A stretch of 64,000 nucleotides of DNA from Halobacterium wangiae (GCF_021249345.1 NZ_CP089588.1:1736001-1800000); one strand, 5' to 3'; shown: positions 1 through 9,300, counted from the stretch's first letter. The notes: generated by a model from the sequence alone, not told the origin. Translations and numbers: made by a program.

Positions 1-801
1 TCCGATGATGGTGAGCGTCGACGCGAACGACTTCCGGAGCACGTACTTGTACGCGATGAGCCGGTTCGGGATGCCGTGCGTGCGGAGTCCCTCGACGTAG
101 TCCTTGTCGTACTCCTCGATGAAGCTCGAGCGGGTCATCCGTGCGATGTCCGCTATCGGTGCGAGCGACAGGGTGATCGCGGGCAGCAGCAGGTGCTGGG
201 CGGCACTCACGAACGCCGCACCGTTCGCCGCGAGCAGGCTGTCGACGAGCAGCAGTCCCGTCGTCTCGACGGGCATCGGACTGACGTCGCCGATGCGACC
301 CGTCGCCGGCAGCAGCCCGAGCTGGAACGCGATGAGCAGCTGCAGCAGGATGCCTGCCCAGAACGGTGGCAGGGAGACGTTGAAGAACGAGAACAGCCGG
401 CTGGCGTTGTCCGGCCACTTGTCCTTGTGCTGGCCCGCGACGACGCCCAGCGGCACGCCGACGCCGATCGCGATGAGCATGGCTAGCGTCGTCAGCTCGA
501 AGGTCGCCGGGAAGTAGTCGAGCAGGTCGGTGGCGACGTTCCGCTCGGAGATGAGGGACTGACCGAGGTCGCCCTGCACGAGCCCGGCCATGTAGTCGAA
601 GTACTGGACCCACAGCGGGTCGTTCAGCCCCATCTGCTCGCGGAGCCGCTGGACGGCCTCGTCGGTCGCACGCGGGCCGAGTGCGAGCCTGGCTGGCCGC
701 CCCGGAATCACGCGGGCGAGTGTGAAGATGAGCACCGACAGCCCGACGAACATCGGGATGGTCGACAGCCCGCGTTTGATCAGGTAGTCTCTGTAGCCCA
801 T
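1..801 (-). CDS. ABC transporter permease, DppB/OppB type (partial)
   Basis: Open frame from an ATG at 801 to the window edge, so the C-terminus is missing (267 codons seen). The N-terminus MGYRDYLIKRGLSTIPMFVG enters a first membrane helix, followed by the periplasmic-type linker RLREQMGLNDPLWVQYFDYM and LGQSLI typical of OppB/DppB permeases, then further hydrophobic segments and the start of the EAA loop region (DIARMTRSSFIEEYDKDYVE). It should form half of the membrane channel of a peptide/nickel-type importer. It begins 8 bases after the stop of the binding-protein gene, so the two are one operon. The end of the protein and any ATPase genes lie outside the window. Confidence 0.9.
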   Translation of the reverse strand, partial: MGYRDYLIKRGLSTIPMFVGLSVLIFTLARVIPGRPARLALGPRATDEAVQRLREQMGLNDPLWVQYFDYMAGLVQGDLGQSLISERNVATDLLDYFPATFELTTLAMLIAIGVGVPLGVVAGQHKDKWPDNASRLFSFFNVSLPPFWAGILLQLLIAFQLGLLPATGRIGDVSPMPVETTGLLLVDSLLAANGAAFVSAAQHLLLPAITLSLAPIADIARMTRSSFIEEYDKDYVEGLRTHGIPNRLIAYKYVLRKSFASTLTIIG

Positions 802-809
802 ACGGCGGT

Positions 810-2510
810 TCAGCCCTGGTGGTAGCGGTGGAAGGTCTGGCGGTAGCCCGTGATGCCGTTGTCCTTGAACCCCTGGACGTCGGTGCCGATCGCGTTACGG
901 GTCGCCTGGTTCATCACGAACAGCGCGGGGGCGTCCTCGGCGATGAGTCGCTGGGCCTCCTCGTAGATGGGGATGCGTTCCTCCTGGGTGACCGTCTGGC
1001 GACCCTGGGTGAGGAGTTGGTCGACCTCGTCGTTCTGGTACCACGCGGCGCTGGTCCAGGAGCCGTGGGAGTCACTGTGCCACGCGGGGTAGAGGAACGT
1101 GTCCGGGTCAGCGTAGCTGAAGGACAGGTAGATCGCGAGCATGTCCGGCGTGGACTCCTGGCTCGAGGCCATCTCGGTGATCTTCGACCACGGAGCCTTC
1201 TCGACGGTCAGCGACCCGCCGAGTTCCTGGAGGTTCGACTGGAGCAACAGTCCCATGTTCTGCTCGACGGTGAGCCCGGAGACGTACGTGTAGTTCAGGT
1301 CCAGGTCGCTCGCCGAGTAGTCGGACTGGTCGAGTTCGGCCTGGGCCGCCTCGAGGTCCTTGCCGTACGTCGGGAGGTCCTCGGTGTGGCTCCACATCGC
1401 GTCCGGGAGCGGTCCCCTGAGGTGGTCGGAGTCGCCCGCCATGACGTCGTTGAGCGCGGCCTCGTAGTCGAAGGCGTACGAGATGGCGCGCCGGACGTGG
1501 ACGTCGTCGAGTGGCTCCCGCTGGGTGTGCATGTAGACGTAGAACGGGTTGAACGTCGCCTTCGCGTGCACCCGGACGCCGTCGGAGCCCGCGAGGTCGT
1601 TGTACGTCTGGAGCGGGAGCCACTGGTCGGACATCTGGGCGCCCTCGCGCATGCGGCCCGCCGCGGTCGCGGCCTCCTGGACCATCTCCGTCGTGACGAC
1701 CTCGTAGCCGTCGCCGTCGTGGGGGAACGTTCCCCACCAGTCGTCGTTGCTCTCGATGACGATCTCCCGCTTGCGGTCGCGCTTCGTCAGCTCGTAGGGG
1801 CCACTCCCGGCGTCGTTGTCCTCGAGCCACGCGGTGCCGTAGTCGCCGTTGTCGCCGTACTGGCCGTCGCTGTTGGTGTTGGCCTCGATCTGGTCCTGGT
1901 TGACGATGTAGAGGAACGGCAGCGTGTAGAGGAACGGTGCGAACACGTCGTTCGTGGTCATCTTCACCGTGGTTTCGTCGACGACTTCGACGTTCTCCGG
2001 GGAGAGGACGCCCGACCACATCCACGAGAAGCCGTTGCCCATGTCCATCATGCGCTGGACGGAGTACTTCACGTCCGACGCGGTGACCTGGTCGCCGTTG
2101 TGGAACGTCGCGTCGCCGTTGAGCTGGAACGTGTACGTCCGACCGTCCTCGGAGACGGAGTACTCCTCGGCGAGCCAGCTCTGGAGTTCGGGCGGGGTCG
2201 TGTCCGTGTAGTACAGCAGCGGGTCGTAGACGTTGTGGAGCAGGATGGTCTCCAGGTTGTCCGACCCCTTCATCGGGTCGAGCGAACTCGGGGTGACCGT
2301 GGTGACGTAGTCGAACTCGGTCCCCGGCTGGTTCCCGGTGTCGGTCTGGTCGCCGGCTGTCGTTTCGGTCGTATTATCGCCTGAATCGTTCGTCGTCGTG
2401 TCTGTCTCTTGGTTCCCGGTGCAACCCGCGAATATTGCACTCACACTGGCTGCACTGCCATATTTCAGGAATGTGCGCCGGCTGAATCCGTCTTTGTTAC
2501 TGCTACCCAT
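810..2510 (-). CDS. Extracellular solute-binding protein, family 5 (peptide/oligopeptide type)
   Basis: A 566-residue lipoprotein of the DppA/OppA family (SBP_bac_5). The N-terminus carries a twin-arginine signal (SRRTFLKYGS) and a lipobox-like FAGC, then a Thr/Asp-rich linker, as usual for haloarchaeal binding proteins. Family features include DPMKGSDNLETILLHNVYDP and RRAISYAFDYEAALNDV. I chose the ATG at 2510 over the in-frame TTG at 2525, because GGAGGTG lies 5-7 bases before the ATG. It is followed after 8 bases by its permease. It diverges from the hydantoinase operon, which suggests uptake of a small amide or peptide that this operon degrades; the substrate itself is inferred. Confidence 0.92.
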   Translation of the reverse strand: MGSSNKDGFSRRTFLKYGSAASVSAIFAGCTGNQETDTTTNDSGDNTTETTAGDQTDTGNQPGTEFDYVTTVTPSSLDPMKGSDNLETILLHNVYDPLLYYTDTTPPELQSWLAEEYSVSEDGRTYTFQLNGDATFHNGDQVTASDVKYSVQRMMDMGNGFSWMWSGVLSPENVEVVDETTVKMTTNDVFAPFLYTLPFLYIVNQDQIEANTNSDGQYGDNGDYGTAWLEDNDAGSGPYELTKRDRKREIVIESNDDWWGTFPHDGDGYEVVTTEMVQEAATAAGRMREGAQMSDQWLPLQTYNDLAGSDGVRVHAKATFNPFYVYMHTQREPLDDVHVRRAISYAFDYEAALNDVMAGDSDHLRGPLPDAMWSHTEDLPTYGKDLEAAQAELDQSDYSASDLDLNYTYVSGLTVEQNMGLLLQSNLQELGGSLTVEKAPWSKITEMASSQESTPDMLAIYLSFSYADPDTFLYPAWHSDSHGSWTSAAWYQNDEVDQLLTQGRQTVTQEERIPIYEEAQRLIAEDAPALFVMNQATRNAIGTDVQGFKDNGITGYRQTFHRYHQG

Positions 2511-2687
2511 GCTACCCACCTCCAACCTACCGTGACTTAGTTCTATTGCATAGATGTACCTATTCGCGGTCTAAAAATTACTTTATGCGCCTGTGTCTGT
2601 CGATTCGCACCCGAATCGGTTGCTTAGACAAACGATTTAGAGCCAACCGGGGAAAGCAATTTATACAATTACACGAAACGAGTAGTC
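2511..2687. promoter_or_regulatory. Divergent promoter region between the ABC importer and the hyu operon
   Basis: An AT-rich 177-base gap in GC-rich DNA. On the plus strand TTTATA at 2660-2665 lies 23-28 bases before the GTG start of hyuA, fitting a leaderless transcript. On the minus strand a TTTTTAG-like box is at about 2569-2576, which would start transcription near 2545, leaving a short leader with Shine-Dalgarno GGAGGTG before the ATG at 2510. Shared control of both operons is inferred. Confidence 0.55.
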
Positions 2688-4739
2688 GTGACACGAGATA
2701 CCAACACACAGCGCGTCGCGGTCGACATCGGTGGCACGTTCGTCGACGCCATCACGTTCGACCGCGAGACCGGCGCTGTCGAACTCGAGAAAGCCGCGAC
2801 GACACCCAGCCAACCGTCGAACGGCGTCCTCGACTCCGTCGACAAAGTCGGGGCAGACCTCCCTGCGACGGAGGCATTCGTCCACGGTACCACGCTCGGC
2901 CTCAACGCCGTTCTCGAACGAGACGGCGCGCGCACGGGCGTCATCACGAACGAGGGGTTCACCGACGTCCACGAGATCGGGCGCACGAACCTCGAACGCG
3001 ACGCGATGTACGACATCAACTACCAGAAACCGGAGTCGATGGTGCCGCGGCGACGACGCCTCGGCGTCCCCGGTCGCCTCGACGCCGACGGGGCCGTCGT
3101 CGAGGAACTCGACGAGGACGCAGTACGGGACGCCGCCGCGGAACTCGTCGAGGAACACGACGTCGACGCTATCGCCATCTGCTTTCTCCACTCCTACCAG
3201 AACGGTCAGCACGAACGAGCGGCCGCCGACATCGTGCGGGACGCCCACCCCGACGTCAGCGTCTCCGTCTCCAGTGACATCACCGGCGAGTACCGCGAGT
3301 ACGAGCGCACGAGTACCGCGGTGCTCGACAGCTACATCAAACCCATCTTCGAGAACTACGTCGACACGCTCGGCGGTGCGCTCGCCGACGCCGGCTTCGA
3401 GGAGTCGTTCTTCATCACGCGCTCGGGCGGCGGCACGCTCACCGCCGAGAGCGCGAAGACCGCACCGGTCCACACCATCCTCTCCGGGCCCGCGGGCGGA
3501 CTCATCGGCGCCTCCCAGGTCGGCTCCATCACCAACCGCGACAACCTCATCACGGTCGACATGGGAGGGACGAGCCTCGACGCGGCGGTCGTCGAGGATG
3601 GGTCGCCGGTCGTCAAGTACGACTCCACGCTCGAACACCAGCCGATGCTCATCCCCGTCTACGACATCCGCACCATCGGCGCGGGTGGTGGCTCCATCGC
3701 GTGGCTGGACGGCGACCTGCTCAAGGTCGGCCCGGAGAGCGCCGGCGCCGACCCCGGCCCCATCTGCTACGACAACGGCGGCACCGACCCCACGGTCACC
3801 GACGCGGCGCTCGCGCTCGGCTTCCTCGACCCCGGCGACTTCCTCGGCGGCGAGATGGACACCGCGGCCGAGGCCGCCATCGACGGCATCCAGGAGACGC
3901 TCGCCGACCCACTCGACACGACCGTCGAGGACGCGAGCCGGGGCGTCTTCGACGTCGCACTCGCGACCACGGTCGGCGCCATCCGGGAGATAACCGTCGA
4001 GAAGGGCCTCGACCCGCGGGACTTCTCGATGATGGCCTACGGCGGCGCCGGCCCGATGTTCGTCCCGCTCGTCGCACGGGAACTCGGTGTCAAGGAGGTC
4101 GTCGTGCCGCAGGCACCCTCCGTGTTCTCCGCGTGGGGGATGCTGATGGCGGACGTCGTCTACGACTTCTCCCAGACGCAGATCGCGGTCCTCGACGACG
4201 TCTACCTCGACACCCTCGAGGCGGCGTTCGACGACCTGGAGGCGGAGGGCAGCGAGACGCTCAGTGAGGAAGGTATCGGCGAGGCCCGCCAGCGCCTCGA
4301 ACGCACCATCGAGATGCGCTACCTCGGGCAGGAGCACACCGTCGAGGTGGACGCCGACGGCGTCGCGGACCTCGACGAACTCGCGGACCGGTTCGAGGCC
4401 CAGCACGAGACGCGGTACGGCCACACGATGAACGACCCCGTCCAGGTCGTCCACCTGCGGGTGCGCGCCATCGGCGAGAACGACAAACCGACGCTCGACC
4501 CGCAGCCACCCCGGGACGGTGCTCTCGAGGCGGCCGGGAGCCGGGACGCGTACTGTTTCGCCGCGGGCGAGTTCCGCGACTTCGACGTCTACGAACGCGG
4601 GGACCTCACGCCCGGCGACGAACTCGACGGCCCCGCGGTCGTCACGGAACCCACGACGTCGCTGGTCTTCCACTCCGACCAGTCGGCGACCGTCGACGAC
4701 TACGGACACATCGTCGTCACCACGGAGGACGAACAATGA
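2688..4739 (+). CDS. hyuA: Hydantoinase/oxoprolinase subunit A (HyuA)
   Basis: A 683-residue protein of the hydantoinase A/5-oxoprolinase family, usual length. The N-terminal acetate-kinase-like fold begins with RVAVDIGGTFVDAITFD, and the second phosphate-binding segment is VDMGGTSLDAAVVEDG near residue 290, with GAGGGSIAW and GADPGP following. The family hydrolyses cyclic amides (hydantoins, 5-oxoproline or related compounds) with ATP, working with HyuB. Start is a GTG placed 23-28 bases downstream of a TATA-like box. The stop overlaps the HyuB start by four bases (ATGA), so the pair is translationally coupled. The true substrate (N-methylhydantoin, oxoproline, acetone-type carboxylation) cannot be decided from sequence. 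Confidence 0.92.
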   Translation: MTRDTNTQRVAVDIGGTFVDAITFDRETGAVELEKAATTPSQPSNGVLDSVDKVGADLPATEAFVHGTTLGLNAVLERDGARTGVITNEGFTDVHEIGRTNLERDAMYDINYQKPESMVPRRRRLGVPGRLDADGAVVEELDEDAVRDAAAELVEEHDVDAIAICFLHSYQNGQHERAAADIVRDAHPDVSVSVSSDITGEYREYERTSTAVLDSYIKPIFENYVDTLGGALADAGFEESFFITRSGGGTLTAESAKTAPVHTILSGPAGGLIGASQVGSITNRDNLITVDMGGTSLDAAVVEDGSPVVKYDSTLEHQPMLIPVYDIRTIGAGGGSIAWLDGDLLKVGPESAGADPGPICYDNGGTDPTVTDAALALGFLDPGDFLGGEMDTAAEAAIDGIQETLADPLDTTVEDASRGVFDVALATTVGAIREITVEKGLDPRDFSMMAYGGAGPMFVPLVARELGVKEVVVPQAPSVFSAWGMLMADVVYDFSQTQIAVLDDVYLDTLEAAFDDLEAEGSETLSEEGIGEARQRLERTIEMRYLGQEHTVEVDADGVADLDELADRFEAQHETRYGHTMNDPVQVVHLRVRAIGENDKPTLDPQPPRDGALEAAGSRDAYCFAAGEFRDFDVYERGDLTPGDELDGPAVVTEPTTSLVFHSDQSATVDDYGHIVVTTEDEQ

Positions 4740-6511
4740 GCACACAGGACATCGACGCGGCCACCGTCGAGGTCGTCCGGAACTACCTCACGTCGGCCGC
4801 CACCGAGATGCAGCGCACGCTGATCAGGACCGCCTACAACACCATCATCTACGAGATCCTCGACTTCGGGATCTCCGTCTTCGACAGGGACCTGAACCTC
4901 ATCGCCGACTCGCCCGGTCTCGCGCTGTTCCTCGGCGCGAACGACTACGGCATCGAGAAGGCCGTCGACCACGTCGGCGAGGAGAACATGGACCCCGGGG
5001 ACGTGTTCATCATGAACTACCCGTACTGGAGCGGCACGCACACCCTCGACGTGCTGCTGTTCGCGCCGGTGTTCCACGACGAGGAACTCATCGGGTACAC
5101 GACGTGTCGCGCCCACTGGCTCGACCTCGGCGCGAAGGACTCCGGCTACGTCCTCGACTCCACGGACGTCCACCAGGAGGGCGTCCTCTTCCCCGGCACG
5201 AAGGTGTACAAGGGCGGCGAACCGGACCCGGAGATCATGGACATCATCCGGTTCAACTCCCGGATGCCCGAGAAGGTCGTCGGCGACCTGAACGCGCAGG
5301 TCGCGGCCGTCCGCACGGGCGAACAGCGCCTCCAGGAACTGTACGAGAAGTACGGCGCCGACACCGTCGAGACCGCCGTCGAGCGGATTCTCGACCACGG
5401 CGAGCGCACGGCACGGGCGGCCGTCGAGGAACTGCCCGACGGGACGTGGTCCGCGACTGGGTACGCCGACGGCGTCTACCGCGACGACGACGACCTCATC
5501 AAACTCAGCGCCGAGGTCACCATCGACGGCGACGAGTTCGCCGTCGACTTCTCGGGGTCCTCGGGCGAAGTGGACGAACCCCTGAACATCCCGCCCGGGA
5601 TGAGCGAGACCATCTGCAAGCTCTGCTTCAAGACGCTCACCACGCCCGAAGAGGACTCCAACGGCGGCCAGTACGCGCCGCTGACGATGCACGTCCCCGA
5701 GGACAACATCTTCAACGCGAGCTACCCCGCGCCGACGTTCACCGTCTGGACGGGCATCGTCGGCATCGACGTCGTCTACAAGGCGCTCGCGAAGGGGATG
5801 CCAGACCGCGTGCCCGCGAGTTCGGGCGGCGACCTCGCGGACATCATGCTGTACGGTGAGAACCCGGAGACCGGCCGCCCGTTCGTGGAGGCGAACAACG
5901 AGGGCGTGGGCTGGGGTGCGGGCGTCGGCCACGACGGCGCGAACGCGCTCATGCACATCAGCGAGACGATGGTCCGCAACATCCCCATCGAGGTGTTCGA
6001 GAACAAGGCGCCCATCCGCTTCGACCAGCTGTCGCTGCGCGAGGACTCCGGCGGCCCCGGCAAACACCGCGGCGGCCTCGGCATCCGTCGGGACTTCCGC
6101 GTGCTCGAACCCGTCGGCGCGCTCTCGATCATCCAGAAGACCCGCACCGACAACTGGGGGATGGACGGCGGGCAGCCTGGCAAAAAGAACGTGGTCGTCC
6201 TGGACTCCGAGGCGGAGGACTTCGACGAGCGCGTCGAGGTGCTCGTCGACAACGACCACCTCCACGAGGGCGAGGGGCGACACGTCGGGATGTTCCGCGG
6301 GAACTTCACGCCCGGCGAGGTCATCTCCAACCGCACCGCCGGCGGCGGTGGGTACGGCGAACCGTACGACCGCGACCCCGAGCGCGTGCTCGAGGACTAC
6401 CGCGACGACTACGTCTCGCGTGAGGCCGCACGCGAACAGTACGGCGTCGCCATCACCGAGGACGGGGAGATCGACGACGAGACGACGGCCGAACTCCGGG
6501 GGAGCCGATGA
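4736..6511 (+). CDS. hyuB: Hydantoinase/oxoprolinase subunit B (HyuB)
   Basis: A 591-residue member of the hydantoinase B family, near the typical 550-600. Characteristic stretches are EMQRTLIRTAYNTIIYEILD at the N-terminus, DVFIMNYPYWSGTHTLD, CRAHWLDLGAKDSG, and near the C-terminus REDSGGPGKHRGGLGIRRDF and NRTAGGGGYGEPYDRDP. It is the partner subunit of HyuA in ATP-dependent opening of cyclic amides. Its ATG overlaps the HyuA stop and its own stop overlaps the next start by four bases. The four-gene series therefore looks like one transcript. Confidence 0.92.
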   Translation: MSTQDIDAATVEVVRNYLTSAATEMQRTLIRTAYNTIIYEILDFGISVFDRDLNLIADSPGLALFLGANDYGIEKAVDHVGEENMDPGDVFIMNYPYWSGTHTLDVLLFAPVFHDEELIGYTTCRAHWLDLGAKDSGYVLDSTDVHQEGVLFPGTKVYKGGEPDPEIMDIIRFNSRMPEKVVGDLNAQVAAVRTGEQRLQELYEKYGADTVETAVERILDHGERTARAAVEELPDGTWSATGYADGVYRDDDDLIKLSAEVTIDGDEFAVDFSGSSGEVDEPLNIPPGMSETICKLCFKTLTTPEEDSNGGQYAPLTMHVPEDNIFNASYPAPTFTVWTGIVGIDVVYKALAKGMPDRVPASSGGDLADIMLYGENPETGRPFVEANNEGVGWGAGVGHDGANALMHISETMVRNIPIEVFENKAPIRFDQLSLREDSGGPGKHRGGLGIRRDFRVLEPVGALSIIQKTRTDNWGMDGGQPGKKNVVVLDSEAEDFDERVEVLVDNDHLHEGEGRHVGMFRGNFTPGEVISNRTAGGGGYGEPYDRDPERVLEDYRDDYVSREAAREQYGVAITEDGEIDDETTAELRGSR

Positions 6512-7290
6512 CCGACGTCCTCTGGATCGACCCGGTCGGCCACGACGACTTCTCGGGCGACATCGGGGCGATTCTCGATGCGGCCAGTCGCCCCGACACG
6601 ACCGTCGACGTGACGTCCCTCGACCGCGGCCCCCACCACGTCGAGTACCACTACTTCGAGGCGCTCGTGACGCCGGACGTCCTCCACCTGGTGAAACGCG
6701 CGGAGAACGACGGCTACGACGCCGTCGTCATCGGCTGCTTCTACGACCTCGCCCTGGAGGAAGCCCGCGAGGTGAGCGACACGATGCCGGTCGCCGCGCC
6801 CGCGGAGGCCACGACCCACCTCGCGACCACACTCGGAGACTCGTTCTCCGTCGTCGTCGGCCGCCAGAAGTGGGTGCCCCAGATGCGCGACCGCGTCCGC
6901 AAGTACGGCTTCGGCGACCACCTCGCCTCGTTCCGCCCCGCCGACCTGGGCGTCCTCGACTTCCAGGCGGACCCGGAGACGACCCAGCGCCGCCTCCGCG
7001 AGGCCGCGACGGCAGCCGTCGAGGAGGACGACGCGGAGGTCGTTATCCTCGGCTGCACCGCGGAGTACGGCTTCTTCGAGGACCTCCAGGCCGACCTCGG
7101 CGTGCCCGTCCTCGACGCGGTGACGGCGCCGTTCAAGTACGCCGAACTGCTCGCCGAACTCGCCGACTTCGGGTGGACGCACAGCAAGGTCGGCGGCTAC
7201 GAGTCGCCGCCCGTCTCGGAGATCGCCGAGTGGGGCATCGAGGACGACTACGAGAACGCCGACGTGTGGACGCGAGGTGACGGAGAGTGA
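6508..7290 (+). CDS. Asp/Glu/hydantoin racemase family protein
   Basis: A 260-residue protein of the aspartate/glutamate/hydantoin racemase superfamily. The two catalytic cysteine sites of the family are visible: DAVVIGCFYDLALEEAR near residues 72-88, and VVILGCTAEYGFFEDL near 180-195. This agrees with a cofactor-independent two-base racemase, converting the D/L forms of a hydantoin or amino acid for HyuAB or the downstream peptidase. It overlaps the stop of hyuB (ATGA) and the next gene starts inside its last codon. The precise substrate is inferred only from the operon. Confidence 0.85.
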   Translation: MTDVLWIDPVGHDDFSGDIGAILDAASRPDTTVDVTSLDRGPHHVEYHYFEALVTPDVLHLVKRAENDGYDAVVIGCFYDLALEEAREVSDTMPVAAPAEATTHLATTLGDSFSVVVGRQKWVPQMRDRVRKYGFGDHLASFRPADLGVLDFQADPETTQRRLREAATAAVEEDDAEVVILGCTAEYGFFEDLQADLGVPVLDAVTAPFKYAELLAELADFGWTHSKVGGYESPPVSEIAEWGIEDDYENADVWTRGDGE

Positions 7291-8390
7291 CCGACCGGGA
7301 GCGCGTCGCGGCCTGCCAGGACCGCCTCGACAGCGTCGACGCCGACGCCGTCGTGCTGTTCCCGAGCACCGACATGCAGTACCTCTCGGGGTTCACGGAC
7401 GAACCGATGGAGCGCCACCTGTTCCTCTTCGTCGGTCGGACCGACGGCCCCCTGTTCGTCGCGCCCGAGATGTACGACAACCACATTCGCCACGACTCGT
7501 GGGTTGAGGACGTCCGGACGTACGCTGACGGCGAGGACCCGCTCGTCCTGCTGGAGCACGCCGCCGACGAACTCGGCTTCAGGGGTGGCCGCGTCCTCCT
7601 TGACGACCGCATGTGGGCGCGGTTCACGCAGGACTTCCGCGACCTGTTCCCGACCACCGAGTTCGGCCTCGCCAGCGAGGTGCTCGAACCCCTCCGTCTG
7701 CGCAAGGACAACGCGGAACTCGACGCGCTCCGTCGCGCAGGGGAGGCAGCGGACGCCGCGATGGACGACGTCCGTGACCTCGGCGAGGACGCGGTCGGAA
7801 TGACGGAGGCGGAACTCGCTCAGTTCGTCGAGGAGCGTCTCGCCGCTCACGGCGGAGACGCCCCGTCGTTCGCTATCATCGCGGGCAGCGGGCCGAACGG
7901 CGCGAAACCCCACCACCGCCACGGCGACCGCGAAGTCCAGAGTGGTGACCCCGTCGTCTTCGACTTCGGGACGCGCGTCGACGGCTACCCCAGCGACCAG
8001 ACCCGGACGGTCGTGTTCGACGGTGATCCCCCGGAGGAGTTCGAGACGGTCCACGACGTCGTCCGCGAGGCACAGCAGGCCGCCGTCGAGGCTGTCGAAC
8101 CCGGAGTACCGGCGGAAGCGGTGGACGCCGCCGCTCGCGACGTCATCGCGGACGCGGGCTACGGCGACGAGTTCGTCCACCGGACCGGCCACGGCGTCGG
8201 CCTCGACGTCCACGAGGAACCCTACATCGTCGAGGGCAACGACCAGCCGCTGGAACCCGGGATGGTGTTCTCTGTAGAGCCAGGCGTCTACCTCGAAGGC
8301 GAGTTCGGCGTGCGCATCGAGGACCTTGTCGTGGTGACGGAGGACGGTTGCGAGCGGCTGAACCACACCGACCGCGGCTGGAGAGCGTAA
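7287..8390 (+). CDS. M24 family metallopeptidase (Xaa-Pro aminopeptidase/prolidase type)
   Basis: A 367-residue protein with an N-terminal creatinase-like domain (YLSGFTDEPMERHLFLFVGR) and a C-terminal pita-bread metallopeptidase domain. Metal ligands can be followed as VVFDFGTRVDGYPSDQTRTV (two Asp), HRTGHGVGLDVHE (His), VFSVEPGVYL (Glu) and GVRIEDLVVV (Glu). The GTG start overlaps the preceding stop by four bases (GTGA). M24 enzymes cleave X-Pro peptide bonds, or C-N bonds in creatine-like compounds; in this operon it may process the carbamoyl or dipeptide product, which is inference. Confidence 0.9.
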   Translation: MTDRERVAACQDRLDSVDADAVVLFPSTDMQYLSGFTDEPMERHLFLFVGRTDGPLFVAPEMYDNHIRHDSWVEDVRTYADGEDPLVLLEHAADELGFRGGRVLLDDRMWARFTQDFRDLFPTTEFGLASEVLEPLRLRKDNAELDALRRAGEAADAAMDDVRDLGEDAVGMTEAELAQFVEERLAAHGGDAPSFAIIAGSGPNGAKPHHRHGDREVQSGDPVVFDFGTRVDGYPSDQTRTVVFDGDPPEEFETVHDVVREAQQAAVEAVEPGVPAEAVDAAARDVIADAGYGDEFVHRTGHGVGLDVHEEPYIVEGNDQPLEPGMVFSVEPGVYLEGEFGVRIEDLVVVTEDGCERLNHTDRGWRA

Positions 8391-8480
8391 GAGAGGGCGT
8401 CAGTCCGGTTCTCGCCGGTGTTTCTTCAGAGTCAGGACGCTCGCTGGGAGCAGGGAACGCTGCCCGGAGACGACCAGCGT

Positions 8481-8969
8481 TCAGTAGTTGTAGAGGGAGA
8501 CGACGAACGGGAGCCGGTCGTACATCCAGACGGCGAGCGGGAGTCCGACGATGGTGATGGAGGCCACCCACGCGAAGAACATCCAGACGCCACTCGCCCA
8601 CCAGCCGACGAGGAGGAAGTACGCCGCTCGCAGGGGCAGCGAGTACTGCTCGCTGGTGCCCTGCGTGATGGTCACGTTGCCGTCCTCGTCCACAGTGCGC
8701 TCCGTCTCGATCGTCCGGTCTTTCAGTGAGACGATCTTCGGGACGAAGTTGATCATCTTGATCCCGAGGGGCATCCCGATTATCGTGAGATTGAGGAACC
8801 AAGCGATACTTAGCCAGACACCGCTCGCCCACCAACCGACTAGCAGGAAATAGACCCCCCGAACGACGATTGAAGGACTCGTATCTTCCTGCTCGATAGA
8901 CACGTTCACGTTCTGCGTGACGGACTGCCCGCTCGACTCGTCCGGTCCAGTGTCAGTTGTGTTTCCCAT
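8481..8969 (-). CDS. Duplicated YccF-domain membrane protein
   Basis: A 162-residue integral membrane protein made of two copies of the YccF (DUF307) motif. Copy one is near residues 34-80 (LLVGWWASGVWLSIAWFLN, then IIGMPLGIKMINFVP). Copy two is near 112-158 (LLVGWWASGVWMFFAWVAS, then IVGLPLAVWMYDRLP). The first eight or so residues of each core are identical. A polar linker (DRTIETERTVDEDGN) separates them. No function is established for the family. It stands alone, convergent with the hyu operon. Confidence is high for the family, low for any role. Confidence 0.8.
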   Translation of the reverse strand: MGNTTDTGPDESSGQSVTQNVNVSIEQEDTSPSIVVRGVYFLLVGWWASGVWLSIAWFLNLTIIGMPLGIKMINFVPKIVSLKDRTIETERTVDEDGNVTITQGTSEQYSLPLRAAYFLLVGWWASGVWMFFAWVASITIVGLPLAVWMYDRLPFVVSLYNY

Positions 8970-9087
8970 TAGCAGCCTGGAAACAGCACGGGGCTCTCGA
9001 CTGATTAAACCTTTCTCTGACCGCCACAGTCGAGAGGAGTACTGGGGGTAGCTGTGATGCCTCCGCGTTCTGCCGACGAGGTCACTC

Positions 9088-9104
9088 TGGGTTCGGGCGG
9101 ATTC
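9088..9104 (+). repeat. Direct repeat of the tRNA-Val 3' end
   Basis: The 17 bases tgggttcgggcggattc at 9088-9104 are identical to 9227-9243, the discriminator, acceptor strand and part of the T-arm of the tRNA-Val gene. Such a partial tRNA copy is what an integration or excision at a tRNA attachment site leaves behind. The 120 bases between the copies contain no recognisable gene. Confidence 0.6.
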
Positions 9105-9226
9105 TCACCGATGGAAGACTCGCTGATGCTCGTCTTCCAGAATTCGAATCCTTCCTCGCCCCATTTACGACGCCACGACGCGCTCAGCGACTGCTGTGTC
9201 GCTGAGGGGCGTCGGTTTGCTGAAAA

Positions 9227-9300
9227 TGGGTTCGGGCGGATTCGAACCACCGACCTCGGCCTTGTAAAGGCCGCGTCATAACCAACTAGACCACGAACCC
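9227..9300 (-). tRNA. tRNA-Val (anticodon TAC)
   Basis: On the minus strand the sequence folds as a complete cloverleaf: acceptor GGGTTCG/CGAACCC, D-arm with TAGTTGGTTA, anticodon stem CGGCC/GGCCG closing the loop TTTACAA (anticodon TAC), and T-loop TTCGAAT. Discriminator base A; CCA is not encoded. No intron is seen. Confidence 0.95.

Noticed and set aside
819-2384. Long plus-strand frame of 521 codons over the binding-protein gene
   Set aside because: It is antisense to a clear family-5 binding protein; its Arg/Val-rich composition is typical of mirror frames in GC-rich DNA.
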